A stretch of DNA of 64,000 nt from Mycolicibacterium sp. TUM20985 (GTDB taxonomy: Bacteria > Actinomycetota > Actinomycetes > Mycobacteriales > Mycobacteriaceae): positions 3,968,001 through 4,032,000 of the forward strand of contig NZ_AP027291.1 in NCBI RefSeq assembly GCF_030295745.1, read 5' to 3'. The first letter of the stretch is position 1. Each line of letters starts with the position of its first letter. This document shows, one piece after another, positions 25,715 through 34,314 of this stretch. The notes below the pieces were generated by a model, which saw nothing but the letters and a program-made list of their open reading frames with translations, was not told the DNA's origin and ran no database searches. A program made the translations under genes and the position numbers.

Positions 25715-26844
25715 CCGCGAAACTGCCCGTCACCGTCCTGTCCGGATTTCTCGGGGCAGGAAAGACCACGCTGCTCAACCACATCCTGGCCAACCGGGCG
25801 GGACGCCGGGTGGCGGTCATCGTCAACGACATGAGCGAGGTGAACATCGACGCCGCCCTGATCGCCGGCCAGGGGCACCTCGATCGAACCGAGAAGAAAC
25901 TCGTAGAGCTGACCAACGGGTGCATCTGCTGCACGCTGCGGGAAGACCTCGTCGAGGCGGTAGGTCGGCTGGCCCGCCAGGGCCGCTTCGATCATCTGGT
26001 CATCGAATCGACCGGGATCTCCGAGCCGATGCCGGTCGCCGCGACGTTCGGTTGGGAGTTCGACGACGGTTCCAGCCTGGGCGACGTCGCCTCCATCGAC
26101 ACCATGGTGACCCTGGTGGACGCATCCACCTTCCTGCCCGAACTGGCCCGGGGCGACGCGTTGACCGATCGCGACCTGGCGGCCGCCGACGGTGACGCCC
26201 GCAGCATCGCCGACCTGCTGGTCGACCAGGTCGAGTTCGCCGACGTGTTGTTGCTCAACAAGACCGACCTGGTCGGTGAGCAGGCCCTGGGCACGGTGGA
26301 GACGATGCTGCGGCGGCTCAATCCGAGGGCGAAGCTGCTCCGCACGGTGCGAGGCGAGATCGATCTCGCCGAGGTTCTCGACACCGGTTTGTTCGATCCG
26401 CTCGTCGCCGAACAGACGCCCGGCTGGGATGAGGAGATCGCCGAGGGCCACACTCCCGAAACCGAGGAGTACGGAATCAGCAGTCTGACCTTTCGGGCGG
26501 ACCGTCCGTTCCATCCGCAGCGCCTCGCCGATGTCCTCGACGTGGTGCGAGGTCTGTTGCGCAGCAAGGGTTTCTGCTGGATCGCCAGTCGACCCGACAT
26601 CGTCGCGATCTGGTCGCAAGCCGGACCGAACCTGGTGTTCGAGCCGGCCCAATACTGGTCGACGACGGAGCTGGAGCGCGGCCAGGAGATCGTGTTCATC
26701 GGCCTCCGGCTCGACCGTGCCGAGGTTGAACGGCTGCTCCACTCGGCATTGCTCACCGACACGGAATACGCAGCAGGCGAACACGATTGGCTCGACTACC
26801 CAGATCCGCTACCCGCGTGGGAGATCGCCGCACATACGCACTGA
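25711..26844 (+). CDS. COG0523 GTPase (CobW/ZNG1-like metallochaperone)
   Basis: A 377-residue G3E GTPase with an intact Walker A (SGFLGAGKTTLLNH at 9-22), the metal-binding CxCC (TNGCICCTLRED), the switch/Walker B segment (IESTGISEP) and NKTD for guanine recognition; the CobW C-terminal domain is at ~240-360 (FHPQRLADVLD). In Zur regulons these proteins deliver zinc to client enzymes. GTG at 25711 overlaps the rpmE2 stop (GTGA). It contrasts with the degenerate paralogue encoded just upstream. Confidence 0.9.
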   Translation: MTAKLPVTVLSGFLGAGKTTLLNHILANRAGRRVAVIVNDMSEVNIDAALIAGQGHLDRTEKKLVELTNGCICCTLREDLVEAVGRLARQGRFDHLVIESTGISEPMPVAATFGWEFDDGSSLGDVASIDTMVTLVDASTFLPELARGDALTDRDLAAADGDARSIADLLVDQVEFADVLLLNKTDLVGEQALGTVETMLRRLNPRAKLLRTVRGEIDLAEVLDTGLFDPLVAEQTPGWDEEIAEGHTPETEEYGISSLTFRADRPFHPQRLADVLDVVRGLLRSKGFCWIASRPDIVAIWSQAGPNLVFEPAQYWSTTELERGQEIVFIGLRLDRAEVERLLHSALLTDTEYAAGEHDWLDYPDPLPAWEIAAHTH

Positions 26845-26860
26845 CCTCGAAGGAGCTCCG

Positions 26861-27160
26861 ATCCTCGACTTCACCCAACACTCACAACCTGCGTCCCGCA
26901 GGCCCATCGACGTTGCGGTCGGCGTCCTGGTCGGGCTTCGCCAGTGCACCGAAGGCGAGGCGTTCGCGGAGATCGCGCACTCCGTGCACGCAACCGGCAT
27001 CGGATTGGGCAGCCTCGCCCGAGCACTCGTCGCGCTGGCCAGCGGCACGGCCGAACCATTCCCACATCACGCAGCCGCCCAAGAGCTGTGGGGCGATCTG
27101 GTGGCCCGCCGCCGTCAGCTCACAGCAGCGCCCACTCACCGTCCTGGACCCGGGCGATGA
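26861..27160 (+). pseudogene. ANTAR-domain protein lacking a canonical start codon
   Basis: A 99-codon frame with an ANTAR RNA-binding-like domain (IDVAVGVLVGLRQCTEGEAF, then LARALVALAS). ANTAR proteins act as transcription antiterminators. A good ribosome site, AAGGAG, lies before an ATC codon at 26861 in the expected place of the start, and no ATG, GTG or usable TTG exists further upstream in this frame. The start codon may have been lost (ATG to ATC) or initiation is unusual. Calling it a pseudogene is tentative. Confidence 0.45.
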
Positions 27161-27210
27161 GGTCGTTGCCCTTCGGCTGAAGGACCTAGGCGACGCCCTC
27201 TCGGTGCTCT

Positions 27211-27639
27211 CTAGTCCGCGCTGGCGCAGTCAGCACAGACCCCGAAGATCTCGATAGTGTGGCTGACCTCGGAGAAGCCGTGCTCGCGGGCGACTTCGGC
27301 GGCCCACGCCTCGACTTTCGCGCCCTGTACTTCGACCGTCGCGCCGCAGTGTCGGCAGACCAAATGGTGATGGTGTTGCTGCGAGCACCGTCGATAGACC
27401 GACTCACCGCTCTCGGTTCGCAGCGTGTCGACCAGACCGGAGGCCGCCATCGACTGCAGTCGTCGATAGACCGTGGTCAGGCCGATGCCCTGACCGCGGC
27501 GGCGCAGTTCGTCGTGCAGGTCCTGCGCCGAGCGGAATTCCTCGAGGTTCTCCAGCAGATCCCACACGGCGGCACCCTGCCGGGTCGCGCGCACGCCGGG
27601 GACGGTCGGTGGGCGGACATCGGCCGCGGCGTCGTTCAC
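27211..27639 (-). CDS. zur: Zinc uptake regulator Zur (FurB)
   Basis: A 142-residue Fur-family repressor: winged helix (~20-85, GIGLTTVYRRLQSM) and dimerisation domain with HHHHLVCRHCG and FGVCADC, the two CxxC pairs of the structural zinc site. Zinc-bound Zur represses the zinc-free ribosomal genes and zinc uptake genes. GTG at 27639 overlaps the smtB stop (GTGA), matching the Mycobacterium smtB-zur operon. Confidence 0.93.
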   Translation of the reverse strand: MNDAAADVRPPTVPGVRATRQGAAVWDLLENLEEFRSAQDLHDELRRRGQGIGLTTVYRRLQSMAASGLVDTLRTESGESVYRRCSQQHHHHLVCRHCGATVEVQGAKVEAWAAEVAREHGFSEVSHTIEIFGVCADCASAD

Positions 27640-27980
27640 CTGCCCTCCGAAACATGCGTGACCGCAGCGATGACGATGTCTGCGAGGTGCTGGTCGACCA
27701 AGCGGTAACGCACTTCACGCCCCACCCGCTCACCGGCCACCACACCCGCTGACTTCAGGATCCGTAGATGTTGGCTGACCAACGGCTGAGGTAGGTCCAA
27801 AGCTCCAACCAATTCGTGGACGCACCGCGAGGACTCGCACAGCTGCACGACGATGGCGATCCGTACCGGAGCCGAGAGGGCGCGCAGCAGATCACCGGCG
27901 CTCGACAACACGTGCATGGGCGGAGGCACTTGGTGGCCGACGGCATCCACCACCGGGGGATCGGGGATGGCGGTCTTCAA
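27636..27980 (-). CDS. smtB: SmtB, ArsR/SmtB-family zinc-responsive repressor
   Basis: A 114-residue winged-helix repressor (CVHELVGALDLPQPLVSQHL, then SAGVV). The alpha-5 metal site is visible as D-x-H...H (LVDQHLADIVIAAVTHVSE). In M. tuberculosis SmtB represses the smtB-zur operon in low zinc and releases it when zinc rises. It is the first gene of the operon here. Confidence 0.92.
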   Translation of the reverse strand: MKTAIPDPPVVDAVGHQVPPPMHVLSSAGDLLRALSAPVRIAIVVQLCESSRCVHELVGALDLPQPLVSQHLRILKSAGVVAGERVGREVRYRLVDQHLADIVIAAVTHVSEGR

Positions 27981-28030
27981 TCCTGCTCCCGGGGTTGATG
28001 ATCGAGCTGCGCCAAAGATCGCAGTCTAAA

Positions 28031-28046
28031 CGGAAATGGTTTTCAC
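28031..28046. promoter_or_regulatory. Zur-box-like sequence upstream of smtB-zur
   Basis: CGGAAATGGTTTTCAC resembles the two Zur boxes at 24177 and 24232 and lies 51 bp upstream of the smtB start. It may be an autoregulatory Zur or SmtB site. Match is weaker than for the other two. Confidence 0.4.
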
Positions 28047-28098
28047 TTACGCGCCACTGTTTCATGCACGGTGGCGCATGTCAACGCGACACACGCCA

Positions 28099-28983
28099 TC
28101 ATGCGGTGTTGACGGGACTGGCGTGGTGCCCGCCACGGTCACGCAGCAGGGTGCGGCGGACGGCGCCGAACGGTCGCGTCCAAACCGCAGCGATAGCCAC
28201 CTGCCCCACTGCCGCCAACGCGACCATCGGACCGGTCGGCAAGCCCGCGTGATAGCTGATCAGCAATCCGGCGACCCCGGACACCACGCCGGACGCGACG
28301 GCAATGACCATCATCGAGTCCAGCGAACGGCCGAGCAGGCGCGCCGTCACCGCAGGCGCAATCACCAACGTCACCGCCATCAGCACGCCGACGGTCACCA
28401 AACCGGTGACCATCGTCAGCGACAGGGTCACCAGCAGCGTCGCGTCGATCAGTCCGACCCGCATCCCGACCGTCCGGGCGTGCACCGGGTCGAACGTCGT
28501 CGCCAACAGCACCGGCCGCAGCGCAGTGAGTACCAGCACCACCACGACGGCTAGCGCGACGTCGATGACTACGTCAGTTCCATTGACGGTGAGCGGGTTG
28601 CCGAACAGGATGTGCGACAGCGCCTTTGGATCGCTCTGCAGCGAGATCCCGACGACGCCGAGGGCGAAGAGCCCCTGGCCGACCACCCCGATCGCGCCGT
28701 CCTCGGGCACCCGGGCGCGAACCACCAGCAGCGACACGCACAAGGCCATCGTCACCGCAGCGAACAATCCGCCCACCAGCAGACTGCCACCGACGATCGA
28801 CGCGCCCGCCACCCCGGCCAGGATGCCGTGACTCATCGCGTCGGTCAAGTAGACCAGCCGTCGCGACAGCGCCCAGATTCCGCACATCGGCGCCGCCACG
28901 CACACGGCCAGCGTCGCCAGCAGGGCCCGTTGCATGAACTCGTAGCTGAACGGCTCGATCGCCCACGACCACCAGCCGGTCAT
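28099..28983 (-). CDS. znuB: Zinc ABC transporter permease ZnuB
   Basis: A 294-residue ABC-3 family permease with about eight membrane helices (for example LLATLAVCVAAPMCGIWALS and TMVTGLVTVGVLMAVTLVI). Its ATG overlaps the znuC stop (ATGA). It forms the channel of the ZnuABC zinc importer; the solute-binding partner ZnuA is missing from the window. Confidence 0.9.
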   Translation of the reverse strand: MTGWWSWAIEPFSYEFMQRALLATLAVCVAAPMCGIWALSRRLVYLTDAMSHGILAGVAGASIVGGSLLVGGLFAAVTMALCVSLLVVRARVPEDGAIGVVGQGLFALGVVGISLQSDPKALSHILFGNPLTVNGTDVVIDVALAVVVVLVLTALRPVLLATTFDPVHARTVGMRVGLIDATLLVTLSLTMVTGLVTVGVLMAVTLVIAPAVTARLLGRSLDSMMVIAVASGVVSGVAGLLISYHAGLPTGPMVALAAVGQVAIAAVWTRPFGAVRRTLLRDRGGHHASPVNTA

Positions 28984-29720
28984 GCCGTTGCTGCCCGCAG
29001 GGTGAAGATGCGTTCAACACCGGCGGCGTCGAGCACCGCGTCAGTGACGCCGTCGGCAACCACCCTGCCGTCGGCCAGGGCAACCGCCCTGGTGAATGCC
29101 GACCGGGCGATGTCGAGTTCGTGCAACGCGCAACAGACCGACGTGCCGCCGTCGACCAACCGCGCCAACAGGGCGACCACCGCGTCGACCGTCGCGAGGT
29201 CCAGCCCGGCGAACGGCTCGTCCATGATCATCACGTCGGGCCGTTGAATCAGCGCACGGGCGAGCAAGACCCGTTGTGCCTGACCGCCGGACAGTTCGGC
29301 GACCGACCGGCTGGCGAGCTCGCCGAGGCCGACTGCTCCCAGTGCCTCGTCGACCGCCGCTCGGTCGGCGCGGCCGGGTCGGCGCCACCACACGCGGCGC
29401 CGACCGGCGGCCACCACGTCACCCACGGCGAAGGGCAGATCCCACCTCGCGGCGGAACGCTGCGGAACATAGGCGATTTCGACGATCGTTCGTCGGTGAT
29501 GACAACCTTCGGCATGCAGAATGACCTCTCCGCGCGCAGCGGGTTCCAGCCCGCAGATGGCCCGCAACAGCGACGACTTGCCGCTACCATTTCGGCCGAC
29601 GACCGCGACGGATTCCCCCGCCGCGATGTCGAGGTCGAGCGGGTGGAGCGCACATCGTTGGCCGTAGGTGACGGTGAGTCCGCGGCCGGAGATGACCGGC
29701 GCAGGCGCCGATGTCGCCAT
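28980..29720 (-). CDS. znuC: Zinc ABC transporter ATP-binding protein ZnuC
   Basis: A 246-residue ABC ATPase: Walker A GRNGSGKSS, signature LSGGQAQR, Walker B VMIMDEP and the His-loop LHELD. The ATG at 29720 is chosen; an in-frame TTG at 29732 is an alternative. It follows the WD40 gene and overlaps znuB, so all three were one operon. Confidence 0.88.
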   Translation of the reverse strand: MATSAPAPVISGRGLTVTYGQRCALHPLDLDIAAGESVAVVGRNGSGKSSLLRAICGLEPAARGEVILHAEGCHHRRTIVEIAYVPQRSAARWDLPFAVGDVVAAGRRRVWWRRPGRADRAAVDEALGAVGLGELASRSVAELSGGQAQRVLLARALIQRPDVMIMDEPFAGLDLATVDAVVALLARLVDGGTSVCCALHELDIARSAFTRAVALADGRVVADGVTDAVLDAAGVERIFTLRAATA

Positions 29721-29736
29721 CGGTGTCGCCAAGGCC

Positions 29737-30785
29737 TCAGGCCCCGCCGACGACGTGCGCAACGACGGTGGAGTCCGCCCAACCGGCCAGCAGCCGGCCT
29801 GCGCGGTCCCACCCGACGGCGGTCGCCGGTGAATCCCGGAACATCAGGTCCACCGCCGCCGCCGGACTACCCGGGACCGCGCGTGGCGGCCGCCAGACAG
29901 CCACCCGGCCGTCCGCTCCTGATCCGGCTAACAGGTCGCCGTCGGGGGACCACGCCACGGCCGTCACGACCTGCTGGTGGCCTTCCAATATCCGGGGCGT
30001 GCTCCCGCGCGGGCCGGCTGCGGTGAAGTCCCAGACGGTGACGTCCGGCGCACCCCCGGACGCGAGCAGGCTGGAGTCCGGCGAGAATTCCAGCGCGCTG
30101 ATCTTACTCGGGTAGCCCGCCATGGAGAGTTCTTCCCCGCGGCGCCCCACTCCCCAGACGTGCAGGGTGGCGTCCTGGTTTCCGCTGGCCGCCCAGCGCC
30201 GATTCGGGCTGATCGACAGGCTCAGGAGCGACCCGGTGAACGCCATGACGTCCGGGGCCACGGCGGGCGACCTGTCGTGCAGGAAGACCCCACCGTAGGC
30301 GGCGGTCGCGACGCGACTCTTGACCCAGGCGACGCCGGTCACCGTGCTGTCGCGGCGGGCCGTCCACCGTTGCGTGCCATCGGGATTGAGCACGACGAGC
30401 GTGCGACCCACGCCCGCGGCGAGGCGCGTCCCGTCGACGCTCCACGCCAGCGCGGAGCACCACCCCCCGCGGTGCCCGCCGATGACCTCACCGCTGCCGT
30501 CGAGGACGTCGACACCGTCGACCGAGCCCACCGCAAACCGGTCGGCGTGCGGTGACCACGCCACGGCGAGGCCGCCGCGGGACACCGCCGCGATGTGCTC
30601 GACGGCACCGTCGGCCGACAGCAGCGTGACCGAACCCTCCGCGCCGACGACGGCGATCCGACCATTGCGGGAGGCAGCCAGTGCCACGACCCCGTCGTCG
30701 ACCTCGGCCCGCCACGATCCGTGCTGGTCACCAGCGCACTCACCCGGCCGCACCGACCAGGCAGGCGCGGAAGCTGGCCTCCAAC
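29737..30785 (-). pseudogene. WD40-repeat (beta-propeller) protein, 5'-truncated by IS630
   Basis: About 350 codons of a WD40 beta-propeller with repeated SPDGDLLAGSGADGRVAVW-like blades. The reading frame has no native start: upstream of 30785 it runs into the IS630 element. Within zinc-importer operons such a propeller may serve as a zinc chaperone (compare AztD of Paracoccus), which is inference. The insertion removes the 5' end, and presumably separated znuBC from its promoter and from znuA. Confidence 0.75.
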
Positions 30786-30787
30786 TA

Positions 30788-31935
30788 GTGGTGTGTCCTG
30801 GATTTAGCTGACCTTTTCGAGGGCGATGCGCCCGCGGGCGACCTTGGCGAGGATGGATTCTGCGGTCGCTGTCCACACGTAGGGTCGGGGGGCGTCATTG
30901 TGTGAGTCGAGGTATTCCTGGATCGAGGCAACGAGGTCAGGGACGGAATGGAATACCCCGCGCCGCAACGCTTTGTCGGTCAGTTCACGAAACCAGCGTT
31001 CCACCAGGTTCAACCACGATGAGGACGTCGGGGTGAAATGCAGGTGGAACCGAGGATGGTTGTCCAGCCACTTGATGACGTCTTGATGTTTGTGGGTGGC
31101 GTAGTTGTCCACGATCAAGTGGACCGCCAGGTCCTGGGGCACCTCGCGGTCGATGGTCTTGAGGAACGTCAACCACTCCTGGTGGCGGTGCCGCGGCAGG
31201 CATTGCCCGATCACCTTGCCGGTCAACACGTCCAGTGCCGCGAACAAGGTTGTGGTGCCGTGACGCTTGTAGTCGTGGGTCATCGTCTCACCGCGCCCCT
31301 TGACCATCGGCAGCGACGCCTGAGTGCGGTCCAATGCCTGCACCGAGGACTTCTCGTCGGCGCACAACACGATCGCCTTCTCCGGCGGGTTCATGTACAG
31401 CCCGACGACATCGACCAGTTTCTCCTCGAAGCGCGGATCGTTGGACAGCTTGAACGTCTCGACCCGATGCGGCTTGAGCCCGCGCGCGTGCCACACCAGC
31501 TGCACCGTCGACTTCGACACCCCGGTCGCTGCCGCCATCGTTCGACAGCTCCAATGGGTCTCACCCGCCGGTCGGTAGTTCAAGGTCAGATCGACGATCT
31601 CCTCGATCTTCGATTGCGGGATCGACGGTTTGGGGCCACGCCCCTTACGCACCTGAGCGAACTTCACCAAACCCTGCACGGCGAACTGCTCACGCCAACT
31701 CTTCACCGATGCCGGCGACACCGACAATGAGGCAGCGATCGCCGTGTTGGCCATACCGTCAGCGGCCATCAACAGGGCCTTGGCTCGCACCACCTCCCGA
31801 TGCGCACCCGACTGCGACCGAGCCAACGACTCCAGCACCTCCCGTTGGCCATCCGACACTTCCAACGCAGGCACGGGTCGTCTCATGGAGAAAATCATAA
31901 CCAATTAACCATCAGTTAATCGCAGGACACACCAC
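30788..31935 (-). mobile_element. IS630-family insertion sequence, copy 1
   Basis: A 1,148-bp element flanked by TA on both sides (30786-30787 and 31936-31937), the usual IS630 target duplication. Terminal inverted repeats begin GTGGTGTGTCCTG. One transposase gene on the minus strand. Copy 2 at 38894-40041 appears identical in size and protein, in opposite orientation. Confidence 0.9.
30804..31904 (-). CDS. IS630-family transposase (copy 1)
   Basis: A 366-residue DDE transposase with an N-terminal HTH (NTAIAASLSVSPASVKSWRE) and a second (TMAAATGVSKSTVQLVWH), then the catalytic residues in LCADEKSS, LIVDNYATHK and WLNLVERWF. It cuts and pastes the element into TA sites. The protein is identical to copy 2, so both look recent and intact. 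Confidence 0.93.
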   Translation of the reverse strand: MVMIFSMRRPVPALEVSDGQREVLESLARSQSGAHREVVRAKALLMAADGMANTAIAASLSVSPASVKSWREQFAVQGLVKFAQVRKGRGPKPSIPQSKIEEIVDLTLNYRPAGETHWSCRTMAAATGVSKSTVQLVWHARGLKPHRVETFKLSNDPRFEEKLVDVVGLYMNPPEKAIVLCADEKSSVQALDRTQASLPMVKGRGETMTHDYKRHGTTTLFAALDVLTGKVIGQCLPRHRHQEWLTFLKTIDREVPQDLAVHLIVDNYATHKHQDVIKWLDNHPRFHLHFTPTSSSWLNLVERWFRELTDKALRRGVFHSVPDLVASIQEYLDSHNDAPRPYVWTATAESILAKVARGRIALEKVS

Positions 31936-32564
31936 TAGGGTGCCGGAGTGACGGGACGGACATCGGTGCTGAGCGAACCGAGTCCGGCCAGCGCCATCCT
32001 GACCAGGATGTCGTTGAGCCCGTCGACGCGAACCGCCTGGGGTGGCCACTGCGCGACGGAGTCGATGAGTCCGTGCGTGGCGTGAATTGCGGCGCGTAGA
32101 ACGTCGGCATCCTGTTGGGGGTGGCATAACTGCAGGCAATCGAACCACCGCTGAATGTAGCGGTTGATCCGGGCCCGCAGCCGGGCCCGGTAAGGACTCG
32201 GGATCGAATTCCTCTCCTTCGTCCACACGCCCATCAGCTCACGTTCGTCCAAGACGCGTTGGACATGTCCCCGGACGAGGTGCTCGAGCTCCTCGCGAGG
32301 GTCATCGAATTCGCCACCGGTGGACATCAACACCCGGTCGACCGCCTCGTCGAGCAGCGAGAGGAGGATCTCGTCTTTGCCGCTGAAGTACCGGTAAATC
32401 GCGGGTCCGGACATCCCGGCGCGCTGGCCGATCAGGTCCACCCCGACGCCGTCGAAGCCCCGCTCGTGGAACAGGTGCATGGCAGTACGCAGGATGTGCT
32501 CTGAACGATCGTTGGCACTGGCGACCACTGAGCCAAGGTACCGCAGCGAAAGCCGCTGTGCCAC
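31935..32564 (-). CDS. TetR family regulator, 3' end at the IS630 boundary
   Basis: A 209-residue regulator with helix-turn-helix (VDLIGQRAGMSGPAIYRYF) and a C-terminal helical domain. The stop codon TAG is made of the IS630 target TA plus the first base of the element, so the natural C-terminus was replaced or shortened by the insertion. Start is the GTG at 32564; a GTG at 32528 is an alternative. The palindrome AACGATCGTT lies just upstream (32610) and inside its first codons (32504). Confidence 0.8.
   Translation of the reverse strand: MAQRLSLRYLGSVVASANDRSEHILRTAMHLFHERGFDGVGVDLIGQRAGMSGPAIYRYFSGKDEILLSLLDEAVDRVLMSTGGEFDDPREELEHLVRGHVQRVLDERELMGVWTKERNSIPSPYRARLRARINRYIQRWFDCLQLCHPQQDADVLRAAIHATHGLIDSVAQWPPQAVRVDGLNDILVRMALAGLGSLSTDVRPVTPAP
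32504..32513. promoter_or_regulatory. AACGATCGTT palindrome in the 5' end of the TetR gene
   Basis: A perfect 10-bp palindrome, the same motif as at 32610, 40210 and 44426. Here it lies within codons for Ala-Asn-Asp-Arg of the TetR gene, so it may be incidental or a secondary autoregulatory site. Confidence 0.35.
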
Positions 32565-32602
32565 GACTCGAGGAGGGACGCGGCCCAGCCCAGCGCGGAG
32601 GA

Positions 32603-32790
32603 TTACGGTAACGATCGTTGCAAGTCCAGCAACTCACGAAGACCACGGACCATCAAGGCTCCAGACTCGACGTCGGCGAGACCGTCTGCCCCGTTCACGG
32701 CGTCGAGAGTTTGGAAGTCCACCGTGGCGGCCGCGGCACGACGCACCGTCTCGTAGGACAGGTCGTCGGGCGCCGCACTGGAACCTGGCG
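32603..32790 (-). pseudogene. Unrecognised coding remnant (C-terminal)
   Basis: A minus-strand frame without a start codon runs ~60 codons to a TAA at 32603, with coding-like composition (for example ETVRRAAAATVDFQTLD and LRELLDLQRSLP). No family was recognised. It begins just after the hairpin at 32793-32828 and may be a remnant of a deleted gene or noncoding. Confidence 0.25.
32610..32619. promoter_or_regulatory. AACGATCGTT palindrome upstream of TetR gene
   Basis: A perfect 10-bp palindrome 46 bp before the GTG at 32564, in the position of an autoregulatory operator. The same sequence stands before the acyl-CoA dehydrogenase and crotonase operons at 40210 and 44426. Confidence 0.5.
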
Positions 32791-32792
32791 GA

Positions 32793-32828
32793 CCGACACG
32801 CTTGGCGGTTGCTTGCCAAGCGTGTCGG
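32793..32828 (-). terminator. 14-bp perfect hairpin after membrane protein gene
   Basis: CCGACACGCTTGGC and its exact complement are separated by an 8-nt loop. The hairpin begins 10 bp after the stop of the minus-strand membrane protein gene, the expected spot for an intrinsic terminator; mycobacterial terminators often lack a U-tract, as here. Confidence 0.65.
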
Positions 32829-32837
32829 CTCGCTACG

Positions 32838-33569
32838 TCAGTTGTGCTGCAATGACTTTGGAACCTCGACCGAGTCGTCGTCCTCGGCGATCTGAGTGGT
32901 GAGATTTCGGTGTATGGCTACGGTGAGTGCGGCGACCCAGATCGCGAATCCCGCGAGTGGGATGTAGATGCCGACGATGCCGTTCCAGGCGAACGGGCCG
33001 CTCTTGAAGAACAGGACCAGGCCGGCGGGCAAGATCAGCATGGACACCCAGATGCTCAGGTAGCCCATCCAACGCGGGAGGACGGGCGTCGGCCTGCGGT
33101 CGATCAGGATGGCCGCGGCGATGGCCACCATCTGTACCCAGGCAGACCAGATGACCGTGACGAAAAGGATCCACCCGAGATCATGCATGGCTTCGGTGAC
33201 GTCGGCGGCCCGGCTGTCATACCGAAAACTTGCGGCCATCCACACGCCGATCGGTGTGATGAACTCCAGCGACAACACCCCGCAGGAAATCATTTGGGTG
33301 TCGCCCAGGGCCTTGGCGCGACGTATGCGTTTCAGTTGGCCGGAGATGGCGACGGCCCACGGCACGAGCAGCGCAGAGGCCGCCATCACGATCACCGCGC
33401 CGATCTTGATGCGAACCTCACCATGGGCATAGAGGTCGACGATTTGCTGGGCTGTCGCGGAAGGGTTGGACGGCGGGAAGAATTCCATGACGAAGACGAA
33501 CGTCACGAACCAGACCGCAACCATCAGTGGACCGGACCAGATCAGCACTCGTTGGACTCGCCACTCCAT
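32838..33569 (-). CDS. Unknown membrane protein, six predicted helices
   Basis: A 243-residue protein with six hydrophobic helices (about 10-31, 55-75, 97-114, 130-154, 165-187, 195-218) and an acidic C-terminal tail. No family is recognised. The ATG at 33569 follows GGAGGAGA. It is divergent from the TetR gene at 33663 across a clear inverted-repeat operator, so that regulator probably controls it. Confidence 0.75.
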   Translation of the reverse strand: MEWRVQRVLIWSGPLMVAVWFVTFVFVMEFFPPSNPSATAQQIVDLYAHGEVRIKIGAVIVMAASALLVPWAVAISGQLKRIRRAKALGDTQMISCGVLSLEFITPIGVWMAASFRYDSRAADVTEAMHDLGWILFVTVIWSAWVQMVAIAAAILIDRRPTPVLPRWMGYLSIWVSMLILPAGLVLFFKSGPFAWNGIVGIYIPLAGFAIWVAALTVAIHRNLTTQIAEDDDSVEVPKSLQHN

Positions 33570-33622
33570 TGGGGTCTCCTCCGCTATGTTGCTATCAGTA
33601 ATATGAGCGTTGTCCAAATAAC

Positions 33623-33645
33623 TTTATTGGTCGTCGTCCAATAAA
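33623..33645. promoter_or_regulatory. Inverted-repeat operator between membrane protein and TetR genes
   Basis: TTTATTGG-N7-CCAATAAA, a perfect 8-bp dyad, 17 bp upstream of the TetR start. A partly matching half site (CCAAATAA) precedes it. Typical TetR autoregulatory site; also 53 bp from the membrane protein start. Confidence 0.65.
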
Positions 33646-33662
33646 CCAAGGGAGCTCCAAAG

Positions 33663-34295
33663 ATGGCTCGTCCCGTACTCAGCAAAGCTCAAGTCGACGC
33701 CGAGCGTCGTCGGCTGAGCGCGACCGCCCTGCGGCTATTCCGGGAGCACGGCTACGAATCCGTTACGCTGCGGAAGCTCGCAACCGAGGCCGGAGTCAGC
33801 AAGGGCCAGCCGTACAGCTATTTCGCCTCGAAGGAAGAACTCTTCGCCTACCTGCGGGCCGATCTCATTCGACAGTTCTCGGATTGCATCCTGCAGCCGG
33901 CTGTCGAGGTGCAGAATCCCCTGGCCCGGATACGAGCGATCCTGTTGAAGTTCGTGGACTTCGTCATCGCGCATCCGGAGGAATATCGTCTGATGTTCTC
34001 ACTCCGCCAACCGGATCCGCGGAAGTATCCCGACCTCGAGCGAGCCCGTCTCGATCTGATGCAGCCGATGCTGGATGCCTACGAGCAAGCCATTGAGCAG
34101 GGGGCGGCCCGCGGCACGCCCGCCGTCCAGGCTCACATCGCCTGGGCACTGGTGCACGGTCTTCTGAGTCTGCACGCGGCCAACCAACTGGTTCGGGGCT
34201 GCGACCTGAACTCGCTGGTCGGGCCGGCGATCGACCAGCTCTTCGAGCAGCAGGCGCCGGATTCACGACGACCGGTCGTCTCGAAATCGAGCTAG
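33663..34295 (+). CDS. TetR family transcriptional regulator
   Basis: A 210-residue regulator with an N-terminal HTH (LRKLATEAGVSKGQPYSYF) and a C-terminal domain of the WHG/TetR_C type. GGGAG precedes the ATG. It should bind the dyad at 33623-33645 and repress itself and the divergent membrane protein gene. Ligand unknown. Confidence 0.85.
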   Translation: MARPVLSKAQVDAERRRLSATALRLFREHGYESVTLRKLATEAGVSKGQPYSYFASKEELFAYLRADLIRQFSDCILQPAVEVQNPLARIRAILLKFVDFVIAHPEEYRLMFSLRQPDPRKYPDLERARLDLMQPMLDAYEQAIEQGAARGTPAVQAHIAWALVHGLLSLHAANQLVRGCDLNSLVGPAIDQLFEQQAPDSRRPVVSKSS

Positions 34296-34314
34296 GGCGT
34301 CACACTGCCGACGG

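Noticed and set aside
28031..28046. Zur-like sequence before smtB taken as a certain Zur box
   Set aside because: Match to the two clear boxes is partial; retained only as a low-confidence site.
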